A DNA stretch of 17,657 nt from an uncultured Clostridium sp. (GCA_900539645.1 UQCY01000025.1:1-17657); one strand, 5' to 3'. Positions 1 through 8,485 are shown, counted from the stretch's first letter. The notes: a model not told the origin generated them from the letters alone. Made by a program: numbers and translations.

Positions 1-314
1 ACCAAATATTTTGTTCGTACATTTACTATTCAAGTTTATATTATACAATTTAAAAATTTACATTTCAACATACATTTATTATTTCCCTAAGCTTTATTTA
101 AATCAATACATATATATTATAAATATTAAATTTTGACATTGTTTTCTCACTTAAATTTTTATACTTCAAACTCTCAATTTTTTAAATTTTAAATTTGATT
201 TTTTTGTGAATTTATTGAAATAATTATTTCCCAGAAAATATTTTTATTAAATATGAAATAATATAACAAATTGTTATTAATGCAAAATATATACTCCAAT
301 GAATAAAGACAAAT
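1..314. other. AT-rich noncoding stretch, nothing recognised
   Basis: This stretch is extremely AT-rich. I see no ORF with a ribosome binding site, no GC hairpin and no convincing promoter on either strand. It lies downstream of the hydrogenase gene, which ends at 362 and reads away from it. It may be the spacer to a gene outside the window. Confidence 0.6.
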
Positions 315-348
315 AAAAAAGATGCGAAAATAATTCGCATCTTTTTTT
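315..348 (-). terminator. Intrinsic terminator of the hydrogenase gene
   Basis: An 8-bp stem GATGCGAA/TTCGCATC (321-328 with 334-341) with a 5-nt loop is flanked by A6 on the left and T7 on the right. It therefore works in both directions on paper. It starts about 14 bp after the hydrogenase stop codon on the minus strand, so it most likely ends that transcript. Confidence 0.85.
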
Positions 349-361
349 ATTTTATCTATAA

Positions 362-1867
362 TTATAATTTTCTTTCTAAATCTATATCTTCATATTCTGA
401 TAATGTTTCATTAGATAATACTGTCTTTATACTAGACTGTGAATTCTTTTTATCAAATGCTGGTTTTGCTTTTGGCATAGATATAAATTTACCTGCACCA
501 TTTATACATCCACCTTCACACATCATACCTTCTATAAAGTTTCCTCCAGCTTTATTAACTTTAGAAAGAGTTAATACCTTTTTAGCTTCTTTTCCTCCAG
601 ATACTTTTACTGGTTTAAAATCTACATCTACACCTTTGTCAGCTATATAGTTTTCTATAGCTTTTGTAAGACCACCTGCTGCACCAAATCCTCTACCGAA
701 TATAGAGGCTCCATCAGTATCTTCATTCTGGCATTTTGCTAATTCTATACCAAATCCTTCAAATAAAGCCATTAACTCTTCAAATGTAAGTACATAATCA
801 ATAGCTCCAACTACATCTTTTCTAAATGCTTCTTTTTTCTTAGCTGTACATGGTCCTATGAACACAACCACAGAATCTGGATCCATATTTTTTATATATC
901 TTCCTGTCGCTATCATAGGAGATACTGTATGAGATATTTTATCTGCCATATCTGGGAACATTACATCTATATATGATACAAATCCTGGACAACATGAATT
1001 TGTCATTATATTTGCACCATCTTCCATTCTCTCAACAAATTCATTTGCTTCATGAACTGTAACGGCATCTGCTCCACAAGCAGCTTCGTACATATCTTTA
1101 AACCCTAATGATTTTATTGCATTTTTAACCTGACCATAAGTTATTATAGCAGGAACCTGACCTGTTATAGCAGGAGCAACAACTGCATATATATTTTTTT
1201 CTTTCTTTTCTAATAATCTAGCAACTGGTGCTATAAGACTTCTATCTGATATAGCTCCAAATGGACATGCAGACATACACGCACCACAGTTTACACATTT
1301 TTCCTCGTGTATTATTGCCTTTGATGTTTCTTTATTTATATCAAGAGCTCCTGTAGGACATACTGACTTACAAGGTCTAACCATTTCTGATATAGCATCA
1401 TACTGACATGCCTTTTTACAAGCACCACAAGATTTACATTTATCCTGATCTATATAAGCTCTACCATTTATATAAGATATAGCTCCAAATTTACAAGCTT
1501 CTTTACATCTATGAGCTAAACAACCTCTACATAAATCAGTTACTGTAAAGTCATTTATAGGGCAGCTATCACAAGCTGCTTCTAGTACATATATTATCTG
1601 TTCTCCATCTTTTATGTTTATTTTTTCTGTATCTACTTTTTTATTTTCGCCATTTGGATCTAGGTCTAGCGCGATTCTAGCTCTTTCAGCTACAACTTCT
1701 CTTTCCTTGTATACACAACATCTATATATAGCTTTATCGCCTTTTATTATTTTATTTGGAATTTTATCTAGTTCCTTTTTTGTTATGTTGTTCTCTCTTG
1801 CTAGTTTTACTACTTCTACTAATACTTCATGTTTAAGCTTTTTTAATTGAGTTTCAAATTGAAACAC
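362..1867 (-). CDS. [FeFe] hydrogenase catalytic protein with ferredoxin-like clusters (group B-like)
   Basis: A 501-residue iron-only hydrogenase that interconverts protons and H2 at an H-cluster, presumably with ferredoxin as electron partner in the cytoplasm. Cys motifs for [4Fe-4S] clusters are visible at 113-125 (CRGCLAHRCKEAC), 144-154 (CKSCGACKKAC, with further Cys at 166 and 170) and 191-201 (CVNCGACMSAC); a CDSC lies at 99-102. The H-domain follows. L1 is NSCCPGF at 290-296, keeping both adjacent cysteines. L2 is IGPC at 337-340 and L3 is MCEGGC at 449-454. The shortened motifs, AACGAD at 262-267 and the lack of a 2Fe-2S N-terminal domain resemble group B enzymes such as CpIII of Clostridium pasteurianum; that subgroup call is from memory. 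The start is GTG, preceded by GGGGTGG at 6-nt spacing. No maturase genes (hydE, hydF, hydG) are nearby, and the gene stands alone between its own promoter and terminator. Confidence 0.93.
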   Translation of the reverse strand: MFQFETQLKKLKHEVLVEVVKLARENNITKKELDKIPNKIIKGDKAIYRCCVYKEREVVAERARIALDLDPNGENKKVDTEKINIKDGEQIIYVLEAACDSCPINDFTVTDLCRGCLAHRCKEACKFGAISYINGRAYIDQDKCKSCGACKKACQYDAISEMVRPCKSVCPTGALDINKETSKAIIHEEKCVNCGACMSACPFGAISDRSLIAPVARLLEKKEKNIYAVVAPAITGQVPAIITYGQVKNAIKSLGFKDMYEAACGADAVTVHEANEFVERMEDGANIMTNSCCPGFVSYIDVMFPDMADKISHTVSPMIATGRYIKNMDPDSVVVFIGPCTAKKKEAFRKDVVGAIDYVLTFEELMALFEGFGIELAKCQNEDTDGASIFGRGFGAAGGLTKAIENYIADKGVDVDFKPVKVSGGKEAKKVLTLSKVNKAGGNFIEGMMCEGGCINGAGKFISMPKAKPAFDKKNSQSSIKTVLSNETLSEYEDIDLERKL

Positions 1868-1913
1868 TAATATCCACCCCTTTTTTTACTTTATTTTCAC
1901 AACTTCGAATTTT

Positions 1914-1943
1914 ATTATATCACAATAGATATATGGTTGTCAT
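1914..1943 (-). promoter_or_regulatory. Promoter of the hydrogenase gene
   Basis: On the minus strand ATGACA (1938-1943) and TATAAT (1914-1919) are 18 nt apart. This matches the sigma-A consensus in 11 of 12 positions. It lies about 46 bp upstream of the GTG start, so the hydrogenase can be transcribed independently of the MATE gene upstream. Confidence 0.7.
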
Positions 1944-2022
1944 TTTTTTATCAATTTTTAGATATTTTTAACATTTCTTTTAATATTTCAAAACTAGCCT
2001 TTTCTTAATTTTTTTATTACCT

Positions 2023-3357
2023 TTATACAGTTTTCATACCAGTATATCTTTCCTTGCTCTTTATAGCTAAATCAGTTTTATATGATATATTTACTGTAAT
2101 TCCAATAAATACCATTACTATACATTCTGCTACTAACTGACTAGCCCATATCCCATTTACACCAAATTTAGATGCAAATACAAATAAAACTACAGGCAGA
2201 ATAACTACTGATCTTAAAAGCCCCATTATATTTGAGTATATTGTTTTCTCTATTGCTTGATAATAAATTGTCCTAGTTAGGTTAACTCCTAGGAATATAT
2301 ATGCTGCATTAGTCAGATTAAGACCTATAACAGCCATATCTATTACTTCAGGCGAATTAGAGAATACTCCTGCTATAAATCTACCGCATCCTGCATATGC
2401 TAATGTTACTGCAGCTGATACAAATATACACATTTTTATAGTCATATTATAGAAAGTAAGCATATTTTCTTTGTTTTCTGTACCAAAGTTGTAGCTTATT
2501 AATGGTTGAACACCCATAGTTATTCCCAATACTATATTGTATATATTAGATGTAGCATAGTTTATTATTGCATATGCTGCTATTCCACTTTCCCCAACAG
2601 TATTTGAAAGTGCAATATTGTGGAAGAATATTATTACAGAAAATGCCGCTTCTGCTAAGAAAGATGGAAATCCTATCTTCATAGCTTCAACGAATGCTGA
2701 TATACCTATATTTGTCTTACCAAATGAAAGCTGACCATGTTTAAATATAAAGTGAGGTAGCATCATCATAAGTGCAATACTGTTTCCTATACCTGTCGCA
2801 ACTGCTGCACTTTTCACACCCTGCTGAAGTACAAATATAAATACATAATTTAATATAATATTTATCACTGTAGCTGTCATACTGGCAACCATAGCTAGTT
2901 TTGGAGCATTATCATTTCTTAAAAAGCTACCAAAAACAACCATAAGTACACTTGAGATACAGAATATAGAGTAGTATCTTAAATATTCAGCAGCTATAGG
3001 AACTAATCTTCCTTTTGCTCCAAGAAGTACAACTATAGCTTCTGAAAATGCAACACATACTACACTAATCAACAAGCTCATTACTATTAATGATTTTATA
3101 ACCTGTCTAAATATATTTACAGCCTTATCAGAATCTCCTTCTCCAAAATTCTTAGATACTAAAGATCCTCCCCCAACAGCTGCCATATTAGATATTCCTA
3201 TAAAAATCATTATAACCGGTATAACTATATTTACACCAGCTATAGCATCATCTCCTACACCTATCCCTAAAAACATACCATCAAGGACAGTATTAAATGA
3301 TGCTACAAACATCGCCAATGCAGATGGAACTGTAAGTGATAAAAATTTTTTCTTCAT
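2023..3357 (-). CDS. MATE family efflux transporter (MepA/DinF-like)
   Basis: A 444-residue polytopic membrane protein of the multidrug and toxic compound extrusion family, which exports cationic drugs or metabolites using a Na+ or H+ gradient. The sequence has about twelve hydrophobic segments in two halves. The N-terminal half carries family-typical stretches: NTVLDGMFLGIGVGDDAIAG at 22-41, and the GGGSLVSKNFGEGD region around 62-75. A second MATE repeat begins near residue 230, with PLISYNFG at about 291-298. Length is normal for the family. The start is ATG with GGAGGAG just upstream. The gene stands alone: the terminator of the SPFH gene precedes it and the hydrogenase promoter follows it. 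I see no GC-rich terminator directly after it. The substrate cannot be told from sequence. Confidence 0.9.
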   Translation of the reverse strand: MKKKFLSLTVPSALAMFVASFNTVLDGMFLGIGVGDDAIAGVNIVIPVIMIFIGISNMAAVGGGSLVSKNFGEGDSDKAVNIFRQVIKSLIVMSLLISVVCVAFSEAIVVLLGAKGRLVPIAAEYLRYYSIFCISSVLMVVFGSFLRNDNAPKLAMVASMTATVINIILNYVFIFVLQQGVKSAAVATGIGNSIALMMMLPHFIFKHGQLSFGKTNIGISAFVEAMKIGFPSFLAEAAFSVIIFFHNIALSNTVGESGIAAYAIINYATSNIYNIVLGITMGVQPLISYNFGTENKENMLTFYNMTIKMCIFVSAAVTLAYAGCGRFIAGVFSNSPEVIDMAVIGLNLTNAAYIFLGVNLTRTIYYQAIEKTIYSNIMGLLRSVVILPVVLFVFASKFGVNGIWASQLVAECIVMVFIGITVNISYKTDLAIKSKERYTGMKTV

Positions 3358-3447
3358 TTCTCTCCTCCATAATATAAACCTTTTTTAACATGCATCTATC
3401 CCTCCAACTTATTCCAAAAACAATCCATGCATGTTCTTTACAAAAGA

Positions 3448-3476
3448 AAAAGAATATCCGAAACGGATATTCTTTT
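3448..3476 (-). terminator. Terminator of the nfeD-SPFH operon
   Basis: A perfect 13-bp inverted repeat (3448-3460 with 3464-3476) has a 3-nt loop and core AATATCCG/CGGATATT. On the minus strand the descending arm runs into TTTTTCTTTT. It sits about 60 bp after the stop codon of the SPFH gene and upstream of the MATE gene, so it separates the two units. Confidence 0.88.
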
Positions 3477-3538
3477 CCACGACTTGTATTATATACCATT
3501 TTTATTTTTTAATCTACAATAAAATCAAAAATCTTATA

Positions 3539-4540
3539 CTAATTTTCTTTTGCATCTTCCATTACTTCTTTTATACCTTTAAAAGTACCTAATAGACTAA
3601 CTGCATCTGAAGGAAGAACTAACTTAGCTGACTCACTCTGACCTAGTTTTTCTAAAGCTTCCATAGATTTTAATGCAAGCATGTTATCATCTATATCTGC
3701 TTCTTTCATAGCTTTAAATACTAAAGCTAAACCTTGTGCAGTAGCTTCCTGACTTCTTCTAATCATTTCAGCTTCTCCAGTTGCTCTAGCTATTGCAGTT
3801 TCTCTTATCGCTTCTGCTTCCCCTTCTGCTACTAAGATTGCAGACTGTTTCTGACCTTCTGCTTCTCTTATCATAGCTTCTTTCTTAGCTTCTGCTCTAA
3901 GTATAGCTGACTGTTTTTCACCTTCTGCCTGAAGGATAGACGCTGATTTGTTACCTTCTGCCTGAAGGATTGCTTCTCTTCTTTCACGTTCAGCTCTCAT
4001 CTGTTTTTCCATAGCAACCTGTATATCATGAGGAGGCATTATATTTTTAAGTTCTACTCTGTTTACTTTTATACCCCATTTATCAGTAGCTTCGTCTAAT
4101 ATAGTTCTCATCTTAGCATTGATTATATCTCTTGAAGTAAGAGTTTCATCAAGGTCTAACTCACCTATTATATTTCTTAGAGTAGTAGCAGTTAAGTTTT
4201 CTATAGCTGATATAGGATTAGCTATTTCGAATACATACTTAACTGGATCTGTTACTTTATAGTAAACTACTGTGTCTATCTGCATAGTAACATTGTCCTT
4301 TGTGATAACTGGCTGTGGTGGGAAATCAACAACTAATTCTCTAAGGTCTATAATGTAAGCCATTCTATCTATAAATGGCACTAAAAAATGAACCCCTGTT
4401 TTAGCTTCTTTTCTAAATTTTCCAAGTCTCATTATAATACCGACTTTTGACTGTTTTATAACCTTTACACAAGAAAGAGCTATAAGTACAACAACTACAA
4501 TCAGTACTAAATTTATTATAGTTTTTACTACTGCTGGCAT
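3539..4540 (-). CDS. SPFH/band 7 domain membrane protein (stomatin-like)
   Basis: A 333-residue stomatin/prohibitin-type scaffold protein thought to organise membrane microdomains together with NfeD. One N-terminal membrane segment lies at 7-24, and the SPFH core follows at about 25-190 (KVGIIMRLGKF, GVHFLVPFIDR and VDFPPQPVITKDN are typical). A long Ala/Glu-rich coiled coil spans about 175-270, with repeated [L/R/V]AEG units such as ILQAEGNKSA, ILQAEGEKQS and ILVAEGEAEA. This is the stomatin/paraslipin layout rather than flotillin. An in-frame ATG six codons upstream (4558) is possible, but GGAGGTGG lies inside that extension, 4 nt before the ATG at 4540, so I chose 4540. The gene follows nfeD after 59 bp with no terminator between, so they form one operon ending at the hairpin at 3448-3476. 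Its exact client proteins are unknown. Confidence 0.92.
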   Translation of the reverse strand: MPAVVKTIINLVLIVVVVLIALSCVKVIKQSKVGIIMRLGKFRKEAKTGVHFLVPFIDRMAYIIDLRELVVDFPPQPVITKDNVTMQIDTVVYYKVTDPVKYVFEIANPISAIENLTATTLRNIIGELDLDETLTSRDIINAKMRTILDEATDKWGIKVNRVELKNIMPPHDIQVAMEKQMRAERERREAILQAEGNKSASILQAEGEKQSAILRAEAKKEAMIREAEGQKQSAILVAEGEAEAIRETAIARATGEAEMIRRSQEATAQGLALVFKAMKEADIDDNMLALKSMEALEKLGQSESAKLVLPSDAVSLLGTFKGIKEVMEDAKEN

Positions 4541-4599
4541 AACGCCACCTCCATTCATCTATTCCTTTTGTATATTATTTAGATATTCTAAATTACAAA

Positions 4600-5034
4600 C
4601 TATTTAGTTACAACTAGTTTAACACCGTCAATTTTAACTACTTTTACTTTTTCACCTTTTTTATATGTAACCTCTTTTTCAGATACGGCTGTCCATTTTT
4701 CACCTTCTAAATTGACAATTCCATATACTATATTTGATACATCTTTTTCTACAATAGCATATTTTCCAATAAGGGCATCTATATTAGTATTAGATACATA
4801 GTTTTCATCTTTTTTCACCATTAATTTTGTTGCTATAAAAAGCATTATACTTGAACTTAATCCAAATATAACTAGCTGCATCGGTATACTTTCTACATAA
4901 GTAGTTAAAAACATAGTGGCCAATGCTCCAAAGCTAAACCATATTAATGTAAGCCCTGCTGTAAACATTTCGCCTATACCAAATATAACCGCAACTGCCA
5001 ACCAAACTAGTTTTATATTTATTCCTAAAAGCAT
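4600..5034 (-). CDS. NfeD-family membrane protein, partner of the SPFH protein
   Basis: A short 144-residue NfeD-like protein (NfeD1b type, without the ClpP-like protease domain). Three hydrophobic segments fill about residues 8-72. A C-terminal soluble OB-fold-like domain at about 85-144 has the family pattern GIVNLEGEKWTAVSE followed by KGEKVKVVKIDGVKLVV. In the family, NfeD and an SPFH protein are encoded together and the OB domain is thought to contact the SPFH protein, which agrees with the adjacent downstream gene. A TTG at 5052 would add six residues, but GGGAGGGG lies within that extension 5 nt before the ATG at 5034, so I start there. Confidence 0.88.
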   Translation of the reverse strand: MLLGINIKLVWLAVAVIFGIGEMFTAGLTLIWFSFGALATMFLTTYVESIPMQLVIFGLSSSIMLFIATKLMVKKDENYVSNTNIDALIGKYAIVEKDVSNIVYGIVNLEGEKWTAVSEKEVTYKKGEKVKVVKIDGVKLVVTK

Positions 5035-5070
5035 ATATACCCCTCCCTTCAAGTATTTTACTTTTTAACA

Positions 5071-5132
5071 ATATTATGTAATTTCTTTCAGTATGTTTTC
5101 TTTTTTTCATTATATTACATAATTTCTTTTCA
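5071..5132 (-). promoter_or_regulatory. Repeated palindromic element at the nfeD promoter
   Basis: Two near-identical 20-21-nt copies lie 41 bp apart (5071-5090 and 5112-5132). Each is ATATTA-NN-TAATTTCTTT(T)CA, and the central ATTATGTAAT (5073-5082) and ATTACATAAT (5114-5123) are reverse complements. A minus-strand TATAAT (5109-5114) overlaps the second copy. I find no good -35, so either an activator is used or this is not the promoter. The arrangement suggests paired operator sites for the nfeD operon, but AT-rich chance repeats are possible. Confidence 0.4.
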
Positions 5133-5218
5133 ATGATTACAAAAAAGTATCAAATTTTTCTAACTTTAATCAATTTTTTAAATTTTGTAACTTTTTTCTT
5201 TTTATTTACAATATTTCT

Positions 5219-6718
5219 TTATCTGTCCTCAAAATCCTTCATTGTATACGAAATTTTTTCTATAATATCACTTGCATTTACTGTATATTTATCTTCAGCT
5301 AATTTATCTCCTATATATCCATGTAGATATGTTCCAACTACTGCTGCATCAAACAGAGATATTCCTTGCCCTGCTAGTGATGTTATTATTCCTGTTAGGC
5401 AATCTCCCATACCTCCATTTGCCATGGCACTGTTTCCAGTCATATTTATATATGTAGTATATCCATCTGTTATAACAGTTCTATTTCCTTTCAATAATAC
5501 TATTGACTTAAGATTTCTTGCTGCTTCTTTAGCTGCGTCTATTCTATTATTGTTTATATACTCCATAGAAAATCCTGTTATTCTAGATAATTCTGCTGGA
5601 TGAGGAGTAATCAATGTATCCACTTTACTATTTTTTAAAATATCTTTATTATTTTTTAGACAGTTTATTCCATCTGCGTCTATGATTACAGGACATTTTG
5701 CTACTTTTAAAATATCTGCAACTATCTTCAATGTTTTTTTATTATCTCCCATACCAGGTCCAATTCCTATAGCATTACTATTTTCAATAAGTTTTTTTAC
5801 TCTTTCTTCTTCTGAATAATTTACAGTCATAGCTTCAGTAAATACCGTACATAATTTTTCCTGAACATCTGAGTCACTTATAAGTGTAACTAATCCACTA
5901 CCTGTTTTTACAGCTGATTCTGTAGCAATTTTTGCTGCTCCATAGAATCCTCTACTTCCTGCTACTATACTAATTCTTCCAAAATTTCCTTTATGTGCGT
6001 TCTTATCTTTCTTTTTTATAAATCTTTTAATTTCATTTTTACCGATTATAAATTCACTATTATGAAATTTATCTTTAATAGATTTTGGGACACCTATATC
6101 TTCTACTACGATTTCTCCAGTATAATCATCTGCTTTATAGTTTAAAAATCCTCGCTTATAAAACTCAAAGCTTATTGTTTTACAAGCCTTAGCTGCAATT
6201 CCCTTTATATCTCCTGTATCGCTATCTAAACCAGAAGATATATCTATAGAATATATTTTTTTAGAAAATTTATTCATAGATTCTATAACTTCTGCAAATA
6301 TACCTGTTACATCTCTCTTAAGTCCTGTCCCAAATATAGCATCTACACAAACATCTGTATTTTTTAACGACTCTTCTAAGACATTTATATTTTCGTCATT
6401 TATAAACGTTAAATTCACACCCATATTTTCTAAAATTTTAAAGTTTATAGAAGAACAATCTGTCAATTTTTCTTTTTTACCAACTAAAAATACATCTACT
6501 CTTTTACCAAGTATGTATAATTTTCTAGCAATTCCAAGTCCATCTCCACCATTATTTCCAACACCGCATACAACAGTATAAGAATTGTTTTTATCTATAT
6601 CCATGTTTTTCATAGCTGCATTTACAGCATTTTCCATCATTACAATTAATGGTATTTCAAGCTCTGTAACACAAGCATTATCCATATTTTTAGTAAGATT
6701 AGAAGTACCTACTAGCAT
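5219..6718 (-). CDS. nnr: Bifunctional NAD(P)HX epimerase / ADP-dependent NAD(P)HX dehydratase
   Basis: A 499-residue cytoplasmic metabolite-repair enzyme that restores hydrated NADH and NADPH. The N-terminal YjeF_N epimerase domain (about 1-215) shows GNNGGDG at 54-60, DAIFGTGLKRDV at 126-137 and SIDISSGLDSDTG at 157-169. The C-terminal dehydratase, of the ribokinase-like YjeF_C family (about 230-499), shows KGNFGRISIVAGS at 243-255, GIGPGMG at 318-324, DADG at 347-350, TPHPAELSRI at 371-380 and NGGMGDCLTG at 434-443. Both domains and their key residues look intact and the length is typical. The ORF extends four codons further to a TTG, but GGTGA lies 5 nt before the ATG at 6718, so I chose that. 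It stands between rsgI and nfeD with no clear terminator on either side, so read-through into nfeD is possible. Confidence 0.95.
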   Translation of the reverse strand: MLVGTSNLTKNMDNACVTELEIPLIVMMENAVNAAMKNMDIDKNNSYTVVCGVGNNGGDGLGIARKLYILGKRVDVFLVGKKEKLTDCSSINFKILENMGVNLTFINDENINVLEESLKNTDVCVDAIFGTGLKRDVTGIFAEVIESMNKFSKKIYSIDISSGLDSDTGDIKGIAAKACKTISFEFYKRGFLNYKADDYTGEIVVEDIGVPKSIKDKFHNSEFIIGKNEIKRFIKKKDKNAHKGNFGRISIVAGSRGFYGAAKIATESAVKTGSGLVTLISDSDVQEKLCTVFTEAMTVNYSEEERVKKLIENSNAIGIGPGMGDNKKTLKIVADILKVAKCPVIIDADGINCLKNNKDILKNSKVDTLITPHPAELSRITGFSMEYINNNRIDAAKEAARNLKSIVLLKGNRTVITDGYTTYINMTGNSAMANGGMGDCLTGIITSLAGQGISLFDAAVVGTYLHGYIGDKLAEDKYTVNASDIIEKISYTMKDFEDR

Positions 6719-6809
6719 TAATATCACCAATCTTTCTATTATTTATTTTTAAATTATACTTCTCAATATTATTTTACCATTTATTCAGATTTATTTTAAT
6801 AATAGTAAT

Positions 6810-7814
6810 TTAATCCTCATCGTCATCATCGTCGTCATGATCATCATCTTCTTCATCTTCTTCATCATCGTCATCGTCGTCTGATTCATATTTTTTATTA
6901 GAAGAATTAGAGTTAGTATTATTATTTTTTCTATTGCTATTTTTATAGTAGTCTTCAATTTCATCTATATCATCGTCGTCATCATCTTCATATCCTTCAC
7001 TTCTGTCTTCTAATTCATCAAGAATTTCTTCTCTTAAATATTCGTATTTTCCATCTTTTAACATCTGATTTAATCTATCCATTGTCATTCCTTCGATATC
7101 GTCTTCTTCTATCATCTTCATAGCTGCGTACTCGCCCATTGAAATTTCAGCATTTTGATTCATATTAACCTGATTTTTATCAACTCTTACATACATAATA
7201 TTTAATCCTTTAAATTTCTGACTTATAAGATTTTTTATTTCTTTTTCATAAGCTAAATCCTCAGCATCTTCAAAACAAAGTCCAACTAATACTCTTCCAT
7301 TTTTATTATTTTTAGAATCCCGTTTTATTTGTTTGTACAACTGATCTAAAACCATTGAAAAATCGTCATCATCTGATATATCTAGGCTTCCGTTTATTAG
7401 AGATGTAGAGTTCACTTTTTTATTTTTATCGAGATTAAGCTCCAAGCTGCTTCCATTTTCATCAAATGATACAGTAGCATAAGATTTTGGAGAAGATGTA
7501 TATATAACTGCTCCTACTATTATTGCGATCGTTGCAGCAACACTAACCAATCTCTTGTAAATTCTACTCATATTATTCTTGCTTTTTTCCTTTTTTTCTT
7601 TAAAATCTATAACATTTGATTTCTCTTCATTTTCTTCGCTCTGGTCAGATAAAATTGCATTTTCTTCAGTATTGTATATATCTTCTTCTAAGAAGTATAT
7701 CTTATCTCCAACCTTCATCCCTTCTTTATTGTTTATTCTTAAAAATTCTGATTCATTAGTCACAACTATCGAATACTCATCCTTAACTTCTATAATAATC
7801 CCTTTGTATAACAT
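6810..7814 (-). CDS. rsgI: RsgI-type membrane anti-sigma factor with acidic extracellular tail
   Basis: A 334-residue single-pass membrane protein, the likely inhibitor of the sigma factor encoded 2 bp upstream. The N-terminal RsgI_N domain (about 1-48, GIIIEVKDEYSIVVTNESEFLRI pattern) lies inside the cell. A charged linker follows, then one membrane segment at about 88-106. The juxtamembrane extracellular domain begins YATVSFDENGSSLELNL at 112-128, and the conserved EISMGEYAAMKMIEE stretch lies at 223-237. In known RsgI proteins the first motif reads Asn-Pro and is autocleaved there; here it is Asn-Gly (120-121). Residues 275-334 form a low-complexity tail with an Asp run at 277-282, an Asn/Ser-rich linker at 291-308, and 309-334 almost wholly Asp/Glu. 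No carbohydrate-binding or glycosidase domain is present. The ribosome binding site is AAAGG, 8-9 nt before the ATG. Confidence 0.88.
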   Translation of the reverse strand: MLYKGIIIEVKDEYSIVVTNESEFLRINNKEGMKVGDKIYFLEEDIYNTEENAILSDQSEENEEKSNVIDFKEKKEKSKNNMSRIYKRLVSVAATIAIIVGAVIYTSSPKSYATVSFDENGSSLELNLDKNKKVNSTSLINGSLDISDDDDFSMVLDQLYKQIKRDSKNNKNGRVLVGLCFEDAEDLAYEKEIKNLISQKFKGLNIMYVRVDKNQVNMNQNAEISMGEYAAMKMIEEDDIEGMTMDRLNQMLKDGKYEYLREEILDELEDRSEGYEDDDDDDIDEIEDYYKNSNRKNNNTNSNSSNKKYESDDDDDDEEDEEDDDHDDDDDDED

Positions 7815-7816
7815 AA

Positions 7817-8485
7817 TTATCTACCTTTCTTTATCCATAGTTTTAAATTTCTATATCCTCTAAATAGTATAATTATAACTGTTATAATAAATAACTTGCT
7901 CTTTCTAATTACTTTTTCGCTTACATCAAACCTGTCAGACATATTTTTTATAGGTAATCTCTTTTTCACAAACATGAAATCAGTTATATCTTTTTCTCTA
8001 CTTGATTTTTCAGAAATATCTATTGCTTTTTCTCTTGTATCTTTGTGCTTTGGAGCTTCATTTACAAGTTCTTCAAAACCAAAGCCAAAATCGTCTATTT
8101 CCTCTTTTAATTTTTTTATCTCGTTTATTGTAAATTCTCTATTTAAATCATCTTTATCGTGATCTTCTAAATTATCTACTAAGTCAGTTCCTCTCTCTTT
8201 ATAGTCTTCTATAGATTTATTTTTACTATGTTTATTTTCCTTTTCAAAGAAGTTTTTTAGTCTGCTTTCTATTACCAATCTTGAAAACGCATAAAAATCT
8301 CCTCTGCTTTCCTTGTACTTTTCTATAGCTTCAACAAAAGCCATCATTCCAATACTATACTCGTCATCATTTTCTATAGAAACATATCTTCCTGTAAATT
8401 TACTTATACACGAAATTATAAACGGTATATGTTTTTCTATAAATTCCTCAGTTGCTTGAGGCTCTATTATTTTTTCATTTTCCAT
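7817..8485 (-). CDS. sigI: RNA polymerase sigma factor SigI
   Basis: A 222-residue alternative sigma factor of the SigI group. Region 2-like sequence lies at about 18-80 (FIISCISKFTGRYVSIENDDEYSIGMMAFVEAIEKY and FYAFSRLVIESRLKNFF), which contacts the core enzyme and the -10 element. The C-terminal SigI-specific DNA-binding part lies at about 165-222 and includes FMFVKKRLPIKNMSDRFDVSEKVIRKSK, a helix-turn-helix-like segment, with a basic end. The middle, about 85-160, is charged and variable. The start ATG has AAGGAT 8 nt upstream. The gene is followed after only 2 bp by rsgI, the usual sigma/anti-sigma operon order. In Bacillus the pair responds to heat and wall stress, in Clostridium thermocellum to polysaccharides; the signal here is unknown. 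No GC-rich terminator separates it from the genes further left. Confidence 0.9.
   Translation of the reverse strand: MENEKIIEPQATEEFIEKHIPFIISCISKFTGRYVSIENDDEYSIGMMAFVEAIEKYKESRGDFYAFSRLVIESRLKNFFEKENKHSKNKSIEDYKERGTDLVDNLEDHDKDDLNREFTINEIKKLKEEIDDFGFGFEELVNEAPKHKDTREKAIDISEKSSREKDITDFMFVKKRLPIKNMSDRFDVSEKVIRKSKLFIITVIIILFRGYRNLKLWIKKGR

Noticed and set aside
1614..1850. 78-residue ORF opposite the hydrogenase N-terminus
   Set aside because: It is the reverse-frame shadow of the hydrogenase gene with low-complexity Ser/Phe/Leu content and no ribosome binding site.
3293..3499. 68-residue minus-strand ORF between the MATE and SPFH genes
   Set aside because: It runs through the SPFH terminator hairpin and overlaps the MATE start in another frame. 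No family features are visible.
5133..5603. 156-residue ORF on the plus strand opposite nnr
   Set aside because: It lies largely antisense to the well-supported C-terminal part of nnr, has no ribosome binding site and is a hydrophobic low-complexity product typical of shadow frames.
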